A stretch of DNA of 64,000 nucleotides from Mesorhizobium sangaii (lineage in GTDB: Bacteria > Pseudomonadota > Alphaproteobacteria > Rhizobiales > Rhizobiaceae), in the NCBI RefSeq assembly GCF_014207355.1, contig NZ_JACHEF010000004.1:248001-312000 (forward strand), given 5' to 3'. The number at the start of each line of letters is the position of its first letter. The first letter of the stretch is position 1. The notes below the pieces were generated by a model, which was given only the letters and a program-made list of their open reading frames with translations, ran no database searches and had not been told where the DNA came from. Made by a program: the position numbers and the translations under genes. Positions 18,011 to 25,864 of this stretch are shown here, piece by piece.

Positions 18011-18880
18011 TCAGCTGTTGTGCGTGCCGACGATCTGGTCGCCTTCCAGCTTGGTGAAGGGGACGAAAGGCACCACCTTGCCATTGTAGATGTCCGAGCG
18101 GACGATGTTGAACGTGCCGTCGGCGAGCTGCTCCTTGATCACCTTGAGCACATGCTGGGCGCCTGGCGGACCGACCGGGATGACCATGACGCCATTCGGC
18201 TTGAGCTGCTGCAACAGCGATGGCGGAATGTGGTCGATGCCGCAGGTGACGATGATCTTGTCGAACGAGCCGACGCTTTCCCAGCCATAATAACCATCGG
18301 CGTTGCGGCTGGTGACCGAGCCGAACTCGCTGTAGCCGCGCTCGATCAGCGCGTCATAGGTGCGGCGGGTGCGCTGCGCCAGCGGATTGATGATCTCGAT
18401 CGTGTGCACCTTGTCGGTCAGATTGGCCAGATAGGCCGACTGGTAGCCGGAGCCGGTGCCGATCTCGAGCACGGATTCGCCGGGCTTGACGTCGATGGCC
18501 GTCGTCATGCGTCCGACCAGATGCGGCCCGGAAATGGTCACGCCGTAGCCGATGTCGAGGAAGGCGTGATCATAGGCGCGCGCTAGATTCTGCGGCAGGA
18601 CGAACTCCTCGCGCGGCGTCAACAGGAAGGCGCGCTTGTTGCGGTCGTCCAGCACGTCCTTGTTGTAGACCATGATCTGGAAGCGATCGAAGCGCTCGGC
18701 CAGCAACTTCGGGTCCTCGCCGCGATTGGCCACCATCCACTCGATGAACGCCTTCTTGTCGTTCACCGGCACTTCGGCGTTGCGATCATACGGCACCGGA
18801 ACATTCGCCTTGACGGCGCCCGGAAGAATGGAAAATGCCGCCGCCCCCGCCGACAGCGCCAAGAAGTCCCGACGCTTCAT
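18011..18880 (-). CDS. Protein-L-isoaspartate O-methyltransferase-like protein with Tat-type signal
   Basis: 289 residues. MKRRDFLALSAGAAAFSIL is a twin-arginine-style signal, followed by the PCMT fold: DIGYGVTISGPHLVGRMT, then SAM motif I VLEIGTGSGYQSAYLA, and KIIVTCGIDHIPPSLLQQL. Cytosolic PCMTs repair isoaspartyl residues with SAM; export of such an enzyme is unusual because SAM is cytoplasmic. The ATG is chosen because it begins the signal; an upstream in-frame extension to 19048 is not plausible. It follows the spermidine-synthase-like gene on the same strand by 49 bases. Confidence 0.83.
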   Translation of the reverse strand: MKRRDFLALSAGAAAFSILPGAVKANVPVPYDRNAEVPVNDKKAFIEWMVANRGEDPKLLAERFDRFQIMVYNKDVLDDRNKRAFLLTPREEFVLPQNLARAYDHAFLDIGYGVTISGPHLVGRMTTAIDVKPGESVLEIGTGSGYQSAYLANLTDKVHTIEIINPLAQRTRRTYDALIERGYSEFGSVTSRNADGYYGWESVGSFDKIIVTCGIDHIPPSLLQQLKPNGVMVIPVGPPGAQHVLKVIKEQLADGTFNIVRSDIYNGKVVPFVPFTKLEGDQIVGTHNS

Positions 18881-19394
18881 GGAAAAAGCCTCCAAAAGTG
18901 GGCTTTGCCACCCCAAACCAAGCACTTCAATCCGATTGCACTGCCTCCCAAAACGAGTCAATGGCCGTCGAGGGGCGACCGTCCGGGCGATGAATTTGTG
19001 GCAGGCGGGCAACAGTTTTGCCGGTGCCGGCGACCTGCTCAGCGACACTCAAGGGCGCGCGCCATTGTCGCATGACCCGCTGAACGGCCTTTTTGGTAAA
19101 TTAGCAAAGGCTGTTTTGCTTGACTTGGGCGGCAAAAACAGGCAGCAAAACAGCATTGGAGGGGCTCCAATGCCGCGTTCATGGTCGTGGACAAGCCTTT
19201 TGAGGCACAAAGTCCACGTCGCTCGTTTGGTTTTGAGAGGGATTGGTTAACCAACTTTGTCCATATTTTGAAGCAATCGGCAACTAACGACAGGCGCGAC
19301 AAACGCGTCGGGGACCACCTGGGATCACTCACAGAATGGTCGTCGCGGCTATCACAGCCGCGGACGTGGGAGCCGATTGGAGCAAGATTGGTGC
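18881..19394. other. Intergenic region with two inverted repeats
   Basis: 514 bases between divergent genes. It holds a perfect 10-base inverted repeat GCTGTTTTGC/GCAAAACAGC (19110-19119 and 19145-19154) and directly after it ATTGGAG-GGG-CTCCAAT (19155-19171). The remaining sequence is somewhat less GC-rich than the genes, as expected for promoters. No protein gene seen. Confidence 0.5.
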
Positions 19395-21041
19395 ATGGCG
19401 TTCTTGAGTAAAAAAATTGGCGGGGACGAGCGTTGGGACGGCGAGACCGCCTGCGACGCGCCACGGTCCTCTTCCTTCAACCCTGAACGGATCGTCCGCT
19501 GGGTCGCGGTGCCCAGTGTCAGCGCAGCCATTGGCCTGTGGCTGGTCGGTACCATGGCTGGCCTGAGTTCCGTCGGCGCCTCGCTGTCGGCGACATCGGG
19601 CGGCCTGCCGCAGACGCTTTCGATGCCGAGGGCGCTTGCCCTTGCCGATCCGTTGAAGCAGCGCATCCTGACATCTTCGGCGCCGTTCATGCTGGCCAAT
19701 GCACATGGCGGCACGCAGGCGCTGCATGATCATGCCGTGCAATGCGGTGCGAGTTGCTTCAAGCTGGCTGCGTTAAGCCCGCAGGCTGAGAAATCCGCTC
19801 GCCTCGTGGCGCAGGCAAAGCCTGCCCCGATGGTTGTAAAGTCGAAATCGCAAGAGCGTTTCGAGCGCATGGAGGCGTCTTTGTCGCCGGCCAAGCTCGC
19901 CGCTGCCTTTGCCGGCGCCGGAAAACCTGTCATCGCGGCCGACGCATCCGCGCGCCCGGTCATTTCCACCGTCGCGCCGCAAATTGCTGAAGCGTCCCTG
20001 GTCCCATCCGTCAAGGTCATGGCCAGCCTGTCGGATGACATGCCGGCTCCAGCGGCCGAACGCTTCGCCCGGATGGATACCGGCTCCGTCGTCGTGCAGA
20101 CGGCACCGCAGCCGATGGGCTTTGCCCAGTCGGGCGCGCAGACGCCAGACAACGCACAGTTGGCGCTTGCCCTCATCCAGTCGCTGCCGGTCGACGACGA
20201 GGCGTTTGCCTCGCCGCTACCGATTGAGGAATCCTCGGCCGATGTCGCGGTTTCGCCTGCCGAAACCCAGCAGGAACAGCCCGGCGATGCTGCTTCCCTG
20301 CCGGATGCGCTGACCGACGACGTGCCGTTGCCGACCCGGCGCCCGCAATTCGACGCGCCGCAGCAGCCCAAGGTCGTACAGCAGTCGACGAAACCCATCC
20401 AGCAACAGCCGAAACCCATCCAGCAACAGTCGAAGCCCGTCCAGCAGCAGAAGCCCGCCCGTGAGACGGTTCAACAGGCCCAGCCCTCCAGGCCGGCGCG
20501 GCAAGGCAGGCCCGGCGAGGGCGACGTGCTGGCCTATGCCAAGCCCGACACACCTTCCGGCGGCCTTGGCCAGGCATTCAAAAACCTGTTCAACTCGCCG
20601 GGCTCCAGCAGTGGACCCAGCAATGGCGTCGCCGTCTACGACATCAGCGCCGGGACCGTTTACATGCCTGACGGCTCGAGGCTCGAGGCGCATTCGGGCG
20701 TTGGCGCCATGGCGGACCAGCCGCGCTATGCCGATCAGAAGAACCGCGGACCGACACCGCCCAACACCTACAATCTGTCGCTGCGCGAGTCGCGCTTTCA
20801 TGGTGTGGAGGCTTTGCGCCTGACACCGGTCGATGGCCGCAACAAATACAATCGCGACGGCCTGCTGGCCCATACCTACCTGCTTCGGGGCCGCTACGCC
20901 CAGTCGAGCGGTTGCGTCGCCTTCAAGGACTATGCGCGCTTCCTCGCCGCCTTCAAGAAGGGCAAAATCAAGCGCCTCGTTGTGGTGCCGCGCCTGTCGT
21001 CTTCGCCGACGCGGGTCGCATCCGCCGCCAGGGGCGCGTAA
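19395..21041 (+). CDS. Membrane-anchored DUF2778 (Tlde1-type) protein
   Basis: 548 residues. One N-terminal transmembrane helix (about 35-57), a long low-complexity periplasmic stalk including a proline/glutamine repeat (units like KPIQQQPKPIQQQ around residues 330-360), then a C-terminal DUF2778 domain from about 420. That domain has the expected LAHTYLLRGRYAQSSGCVAF histidine/cysteine pair used by L,D-transpeptidase-like peptidoglycan enzymes. Likely cleaves or exchanges peptides in the cell wall. A TTG at 19377 with GGGAG upstream is an alternative start. No immunity or secretion gene lies nearby, so a housekeeping role is more likely than toxin. Confidence 0.78.
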   Translation: MAFLSKKIGGDERWDGETACDAPRSSSFNPERIVRWVAVPSVSAAIGLWLVGTMAGLSSVGASLSATSGGLPQTLSMPRALALADPLKQRILTSSAPFMLANAHGGTQALHDHAVQCGASCFKLAALSPQAEKSARLVAQAKPAPMVVKSKSQERFERMEASLSPAKLAAAFAGAGKPVIAADASARPVISTVAPQIAEASLVPSVKVMASLSDDMPAPAAERFARMDTGSVVVQTAPQPMGFAQSGAQTPDNAQLALALIQSLPVDDEAFASPLPIEESSADVAVSPAETQQEQPGDAASLPDALTDDVPLPTRRPQFDAPQQPKVVQQSTKPIQQQPKPIQQQSKPVQQQKPARETVQQAQPSRPARQGRPGEGDVLAYAKPDTPSGGLGQAFKNLFNSPGSSSGPSNGVAVYDISAGTVYMPDGSRLEAHSGVGAMADQPRYADQKNRGPTPPNTYNLSLRESRFHGVEALRLTPVDGRNKYNRDGLLAHTYLLRGRYAQSSGCVAFKDYARFLAAFKKGKIKRLVVVPRLSSSPTRVASAARGA

Positions 21042-21074
21042 TACCAAGAAGCATTCGGCCGCACTTTCTGCGCT

Positions 21075-21100
21075 GCTCCTGACAGCCTGCTGTCAGGAGC
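21075..21100 (+). terminator. Hairpin after DUF2778 gene
   Basis: GCTCCTGACAG and CTGTCAGGAGC pair perfectly (11 bases) around CCTG, 34 bases after the stop codon. No T-run follows, so it may be a weak terminator or an mRNA-end hairpin. Confidence 0.5.
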
Positions 21101-21169
21101 CGCGTTGTCCGATACGCCTCTCCCCACCGCGCTCTTTCCATTTTGGCCAGGAAATCCCATATTCGGGAC

Positions 21170-24100
21170 ATGGCCAAATCCCCCGATAAAAAAACGCCGC
21201 CGACGGCGAGTGACGACCGCGCCGCGCCGATGCGGCGCAGCCCGCTGACCGATTTCCTCGACGCCTCGGAGCCGCTGCACAAAGGCGGCTTTGCCGAGAT
21301 GCCACAAGCAGAGCTGTCGGGCACGCCGCTGACCGGTTCGATCGTCGATTGGGCCGAGCAGATCGAGCAGGAGGCCGAAAAGGAAGGACGTCTCGTCGGC
21401 AAGGGCGACGGCGGCAAATCGCCGAAGCCATCGAAAAGGATCCCCGAGCGTTCGTCGTCGCCCGGCCGTACCGCGCGCGGTACCTCGATGGGTGGCGCGG
21501 CGACAGCCAGGGAACGCACCGCAGCCGGCCTTAACCCGGTCGCTGGCCTCGACATCTCGCTGGAAGACGCAGAGACGATGGCCTCCGGCAGCGTCACTGC
21601 CACCGTGGCCGCGCTGTCGGCGCTGATCGAATCCGGCAATCCGCTGCACAAGGATGGCGTGCTGTGGACGCCGCACCGCCCTGCCCGCCCGGAAAAATCC
21701 GAAGGCGGCATCGCCATCAAGATGGTGTCGGATTTCGAGCCGGCCGGCGACCAGCCGACCGCCATCAAGGATCTGGTCGAAGGTGTCGACAACAGCGATC
21801 GCACGCAGGTGCTGCTCGGCGTCACTGGCTCCGGAAAAACCTTCACCATGGCCAAGGTGATCGAGGAGACGCAGCGCCCTGCCCTGATCCTGGCGCCGAA
21901 CAAGACGCTGGCCGCGCAGCTCTATTCCGAGTTCAAGAAATTCTTCCCAGAGAACGCCGTCGAGTATTTCGTCTCCTACTACGACTATTACCAGCCGGAG
22001 GCCTACGTTCCGCGCACCGACACCTTCATCGAGAAGGAATCCTCGATCAACGAGCAGATCGACCGCATGCGCCATTCGGCAACCCGCTCGCTGCTCGAGC
22101 GCGACGACGTCATCATCGTCGCATCGGTGTCCTGCATCTACGGTATCGGCTCGGTCGAGACCTACACGGCGATGACCTTCCAGATGCAGATCGGCGACCG
22201 GCTCGACCAGCGCGCGCTGCTCGCGGATCTTGTCGCCCAGCAGTACAAGCGCCAGGACGTCAACTTCGTGCGCGGCTCGTTCCGCGTGCGAGGCGATACG
22301 ATCGAGATCTTTCCGGCCCACCTTGAGGATCGCGCCTGGCGCATTTCGATGTTCGGCGACGAGATCGAGGCGATCACCGAGTTCGACCCGCTGACCGGCC
22401 AGAAGACCGGTGAGTTGAAGAGCGTCAAGATCTACGCCAACTCGCACTATGTGACGCCGCGCCCGACCCTCAACCAGGCGATCAAGTCGATCAAGGAAGA
22501 GCTCAAGCACCGGCTGGTGGAACTTGAGCGCGCCGGCCGGCTGCTCGAAGCACAAAGGCTGGAGCAGCGCACCCGTTTCGATCTGGAAATGCTCGAGGCT
22601 ACCGGCTCTTGCGCCGGCATCGAGAACTATTCGCGCTATCTGACCGGCCGCCAGCCGGGCGATCCGCCGCCAACACTGTTTGAGTACATTCCCGACAATG
22701 CGCTGGTCTTCATCGATGAAAGCCACGTCACCGTGCCGCAGATCGGCGGCATGTATCGCGGCGACTTCAGGCGCAAGGCGACGCTGGCGGAGTATGGCTT
22801 CCGCCTGCCGTCCTGCATGGACAACCGGCCGCTGCGCTTCGAGGAATGGGATGCCATGCGCCCGCTCTCCGTCGCGGTCTCGGCAACGCCGGGCGGCTGG
22901 GAGATGGAACAGGCCGGCGGCGTCTTCGCCGAGCAGGTCATCCGCCCGACCGGGCTGATCGATCCGCCGGTCGAAGTGCGCCCGGCCAAGACCCAGGTCG
23001 ACGATGTCGTCGGCGAGATCCGCGACACCACCAAGGCCGGCTACCGCACGCTGGTGACAGTGCTGACCAAGCGCATGGCCGAGGACCTCACCGAATATCT
23101 GCACGAGCAAGGCATCCGCGTGCGCTACATGCACTCCGACATCGACACGCTGGAGCGCATCGAGATCCTGCGCGACCTGCGCCTCGGCGCCTTCGACGTG
23201 CTGGTCGGCATCAACCTCTTGCGCGAGGGCCTCGACATTCCCGAATGCGGCTTCGTCGCCATTCTCGACGCCGACAAGGAAGGTTTCCTGCGTTCGGAAA
23301 CCTCGCTGATCCAGACCATCGGCCGCGCCGCCAGAAACGTCGACGGCAAGGTCATCCTTTATGCCGACCAGGTCACCGGCTCGATGGAACGGGCGATGGC
23401 CGAAACCGGCCGCCGCCGCGAAAAGCAGATGGAGTGGAACGCGGCCAACGGCATCACGCCAGAATCAGTCAAGTCGCGCATCTCGGACATACTGGACTCG
23501 GTCTACGAGAAAGATCATGTCCGCGCCGACATCTCGCAGTTCACCGACAGCGCCGGCGCGATGATGGGCAACAATCTCAAGGCCCATCTCGACGCCATGG
23601 ACAAGCAGATGCGCGACGCCGCCGCCAATCTCGACTTCGAGAAGGCGGCCCGCATCCGCGACGAGATCAAGCGGCTGCGCGAGATGGAGCTGTCGATCTC
23701 CGAAGACCCGCTGGCCAAATATGCCGACATGGAAAGCCCGGTCTCGGGCCGCGAAAAGGGCAAGCACAACAAGGGCCGCGCCATCCACCGCACGGCCGAC
23801 GACACGGGAAACATCCCTGTTGCGGCGGTCAGCAAGCCGAAAGAGAGTGCACAGGATCGCGTCAAATCCGCCCTGTTCCGCAAGCCGTCGCTCGACGCCA
23901 TGGGTCCGGGCACCGACATGCCGACGCCTGCCGGCGCCGTGTCGCGTTCGCTGTTCAAGAAACAATCGGCCGAAGAGGCGCACGGTTCCGACTTCGGCAT
24001 TCCCGGCGACTCGACCAAGCCGCTGTTCAAGAAGAACTCGCTCGATGAGATGACCGTGCGACGCACGGAAACACCGATCGAGGGCGACAAGCCGGTCAAG

Positions 24101-24193
24101 CGCGAGCGGGCCGGCATTGGTTCCTATGAGGATCCAGGCGACGCCCGCCGCGAAAAACGCCGGCCGGGCAAGACGGGCAGGCCGGGGCGGTAA
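21170..24193 (+). CDS. uvrB: Excinuclease ABC subunit B with long N- and C-terminal extensions
   Basis: 1007 residues, about 330 longer than the usual UvrB. Core motifs are intact: Walker A GVTGSGKT (about 216), the damage-probing beta-hairpin YYDYYQPEAYVP, DESHV, SATPG, the QTIGRAARN arginine motif, and the UVR/UvrC-binding helix LDFEKAARIRDEIKRLREME (about 820). The first ~170 residues are hydrophilic and serine-rich. The last ~150 carry three repeats of LF(R/K)KxS(L/A)(D/E) (about 901, 926 and 950) in a basic tail. Role: loads UvrC at damaged DNA in nucleotide excision repair. The ATG at 21170 is preferred over one nine codons upstream. No obvious SOS box was seen. Confidence 0.96.
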   Translation: MAKSPDKKTPPTASDDRAAPMRRSPLTDFLDASEPLHKGGFAEMPQAELSGTPLTGSIVDWAEQIEQEAEKEGRLVGKGDGGKSPKPSKRIPERSSSPGRTARGTSMGGAATARERTAAGLNPVAGLDISLEDAETMASGSVTATVAALSALIESGNPLHKDGVLWTPHRPARPEKSEGGIAIKMVSDFEPAGDQPTAIKDLVEGVDNSDRTQVLLGVTGSGKTFTMAKVIEETQRPALILAPNKTLAAQLYSEFKKFFPENAVEYFVSYYDYYQPEAYVPRTDTFIEKESSINEQIDRMRHSATRSLLERDDVIIVASVSCIYGIGSVETYTAMTFQMQIGDRLDQRALLADLVAQQYKRQDVNFVRGSFRVRGDTIEIFPAHLEDRAWRISMFGDEIEAITEFDPLTGQKTGELKSVKIYANSHYVTPRPTLNQAIKSIKEELKHRLVELERAGRLLEAQRLEQRTRFDLEMLEATGSCAGIENYSRYLTGRQPGDPPPTLFEYIPDNALVFIDESHVTVPQIGGMYRGDFRRKATLAEYGFRLPSCMDNRPLRFEEWDAMRPLSVAVSATPGGWEMEQAGGVFAEQVIRPTGLIDPPVEVRPAKTQVDDVVGEIRDTTKAGYRTLVTVLTKRMAEDLTEYLHEQGIRVRYMHSDIDTLERIEILRDLRLGAFDVLVGINLLREGLDIPECGFVAILDADKEGFLRSETSLIQTIGRAARNVDGKVILYADQVTGSMERAMAETGRRREKQMEWNAANGITPESVKSRISDILDSVYEKDHVRADISQFTDSAGAMMGNNLKAHLDAMDKQMRDAAANLDFEKAARIRDEIKRLREMELSISEDPLAKYADMESPVSGREKGKHNKGRAIHRTADDTGNIPVAAVSKPKESAQDRVKSALFRKPSLDAMGPGTDMPTPAGAVSRSLFKKQSAEEAHGSDFGIPGDSTKPLFKKNSLDEMTVRRTETPIEGDKPVKRERAGIGSYEDPGDARREKRRPGKTGRPGR

Positions 24194-24256
24194 GGCCAGT
24201 TTGAACGTCAGGTTCAATCAGTTGCGAACTGCCAAAGCCATCACCTAGAATAAGTG

Positions 24257-24592
24257 ATGCTTGTCGTTCGCAGACTTGATGAAAAAGAGTTCAGGGCTTG
24301 CTTCGCTGAGCCGATGACCAATGTCACCGCTACCGCGAATGCCATCGTGGACATATGGCCTTATGTCGAGGCACTAAATCTCGACGAAATCGGCGTGCCC
24401 TATTTGAACGACGTTCACTATGTTTACCGAGACGCCCAAAACCGGTTTGATCAAGTCTTGATTGGCACCGGCAGGTTCAACGCCCTTCTGGCGATCGTTG
24501 TTGATCTTGGCAGAAGCACGGTGTTCGGGCATTTCCTTGTCGACCTCAACAAAGAATATGGACTGAGCGGCGGTCACTTGAGACCTGTCTGA
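24257..24592 (+). CDS. Conserved hypothetical protein
   Basis: 111 residues from ATG (GTG immediately before is also possible). Compact alpha/beta sequence (VHYVYRDAQNRFDQVLIGTG, LLAIVVDLGRSTVFGHFLVDLNKEYGL). It resembles short rhizobial proteins of unknown function, probably cytoplasmic. Isolated between uvrB and the EamA gene; no strong ribosome-binding site is visible. Confidence 0.6.
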   Translation: MLVVRRLDEKEFRACFAEPMTNVTATANAIVDIWPYVEALNLDEIGVPYLNDVHYVYRDAQNRFDQVLIGTGRFNALLAIVVDLGRSTVFGHFLVDLNKEYGLSGGHLRPV

Positions 24593-24706
24593 TCTCCGAA
24601 CCGCACGGCTGGACCATGCGCCCGCCCTTGTCAGTTGCCGGTCGAAACGATACGGGCCGTGGCAGCTTCTCCGCTTCCACCTGCAAGCCCGACGGCGCCC
24701 CACACA

Positions 24707-25612
24707 ATGAAGTCCAAAGACATCGTTTCCTACGTCTTCCTGGCCATCACCTGGGGGCTGTCGTTCCTGGTGCTGCTCAAGGTGGTGCATGCCTTTGGCT
24801 GGATCGGTGCGGTCACCTTGCGTTCGCTGATCGCCGGCATCACGCTTCTGCTGCTGGCGGCGGCAACGAGGCGCCGGCTCGACTTCAGCGCCGGCTGGTC
24901 GCACTTCGCCATGGTCGGCGCGACGACGGTCGCGGCACAGTTGATCGGCCTGTCCTATGCCACCCCGCGCATCGGCACGGCGATGGCGGCCATCCTCGTT
25001 GCCGCCATCCCGCTGTTCTCGATGATCATCGGCCAGTTGTGGGGGCTCGAGCGCATCACCGTTCGCGGACTGGCCGGGCTGCTGCTCGGCGCCGCCGGTA
25101 TCATCATTCTCGTCGGCTTCCCGGCAGTGCCCGTCACCGCGTCCTTCGCGCTCGGCTGTGCCGCTTCGCTGTTCAGTTCCTTCTCGGCAGCCTTCGGCAG
25201 CAACTACGCCAACCGCCATCTGCGCTCGACCGGCTCGCTCGAACTCACCAGCGCCGCCTTCCTGTTCGGCGGGCTGATGACGCTGCCGCTGCTGCTGGCC
25301 GTGCCTGTTCCGGCGATGCCGCGCGCCATCGACTTCCTCTATCTCGCTATCCTTGCCTGCGTCATGAGCGCGATGACCTATGTCGTCTATTTCCGCCTGG
25401 TCGCCAGCATCGGCGCCACCAGGGCGATCAGTGTCGAGTTCGCCGTGACCGTGATCGCCGTGCTGGTCGGCACGGTCATGCTCGGCGAGTCGCTTACCAT
25501 CATCCAGGCCTTCGGCGCGGTGGCGATCATCGCCGGCTGCGTGCTGGTGCTCGATCCGTTCCCGCGCCGGGTGAAAGCGGTAGCCTTGCCATCGGTCTCG
25601 CCCTTGGTGTAG
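24707..25612 (+). CDS. EamA/DMT-family transporter
   Basis: 301 residues with about ten transmembrane helices in two EamA repeats; AITWGLSFLVLLKV at the first helix and TVMLGESLTIIQAFGAVAIIAGCVLVL at the end are typical of RhaT/YdcZ-type small-molecule exporters. Substrate unknown. Start at the ATG before KSKDIVSYVF; the open frame extends 24 codons upstream without a recognised start. Confidence 0.85.
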   Translation: MKSKDIVSYVFLAITWGLSFLVLLKVVHAFGWIGAVTLRSLIAGITLLLLAAATRRRLDFSAGWSHFAMVGATTVAAQLIGLSYATPRIGTAMAAILVAAIPLFSMIIGQLWGLERITVRGLAGLLLGAAGIIILVGFPAVPVTASFALGCAASLFSSFSAAFGSNYANRHLRSTGSLELTSAAFLFGGLMTLPLLLAVPVPAMPRAIDFLYLAILACVMSAMTYVVYFRLVASIGATRAISVEFAVTVIAVLVGTVMLGESLTIIQAFGAVAIIAGCVLVLDPFPRRVKAVALPSVSPLV

Positions 25613-25651
25613 TCATCTCCCGCACTCGAACGTCTTGAAAGGAGGGCTCAC

Positions 25652-25723
25652 GTGTTTACGTTTTTTCGTCACCATCGTCAGCGTGGCCCGATTTCTGCCC
25701 TGCGAGCCAGCTTGCAGGGCTGA
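25652..25723 (+). CDS. Leader peptide upstream of ABC-F gene
   Basis: GTG start preceded by AAAGGAGGG, the strongest ribosome-binding site in this region; 23 codons ending TGA. The peptide begins MFTFFRHHRQR and is rich in histidine, arginine and phenylalanine. The last seven codons lie in a hairpin (25697-25720). Leader peptides with such placement often act as ribosome-stalling sensors for ABC-F or other antibiotic-response genes; here this is inference from architecture. Confidence 0.6.
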   Translation: MFTFFRHHRQRGPISALRASLQG

Positions 25724-25845
25724 CCAGGGACGGTCCGGGTTTTCCCGCTTCGATTGTTTGGTCTGCCCTTCGTGGTGTTGCAACGCCTGTTCTGATGGCC
25801 GGCACGCGCACCGTCAAAGTGCATTGAACCGGAGTTTTCCTCCGG
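25697..25845 (+). promoter_or_regulatory. Probable attenuation region of the ABC-F gene
   Basis: Three hairpins between the leader peptide and the start codon: GCCCTGC/GCAGGGC (25697-25720, overlapping the leader's end), CGGG-TTTT-CCCG (25736-25747) and CCGGAG-TTTTC-CTCCGG (25829-25845). The first and second can also form partial alternatives. This is the layout of a stalling-controlled attenuator, but no terminator T-run was found, so control could act on translation instead. Confidence 0.45.
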
Positions 25846-25864
25846 CAAGACCAGAGAAATCAAA

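Noticed and set aside
19395..21041. DUF2778/Tlde1 protein as a type VI secretion effector
   Set aside because: It has a membrane anchor and long stalk, and no secretion or immunity genes are close; a cell-wall housekeeping role fits better.
20930..23134. 734-codon minus-strand open frame across the DUF2778 end and uvrB
   Set aside because: Antisense to UvrB, no motifs, and unusual composition; treated as a shadow.
24194..24218. TTGAAC/GTTCAA hairpin after uvrB as a LexA-type SOS box
   Set aside because: Spacing does not match the GTTC-N7-GTTC alphaproteobacterial box and it lies downstream of the gene.
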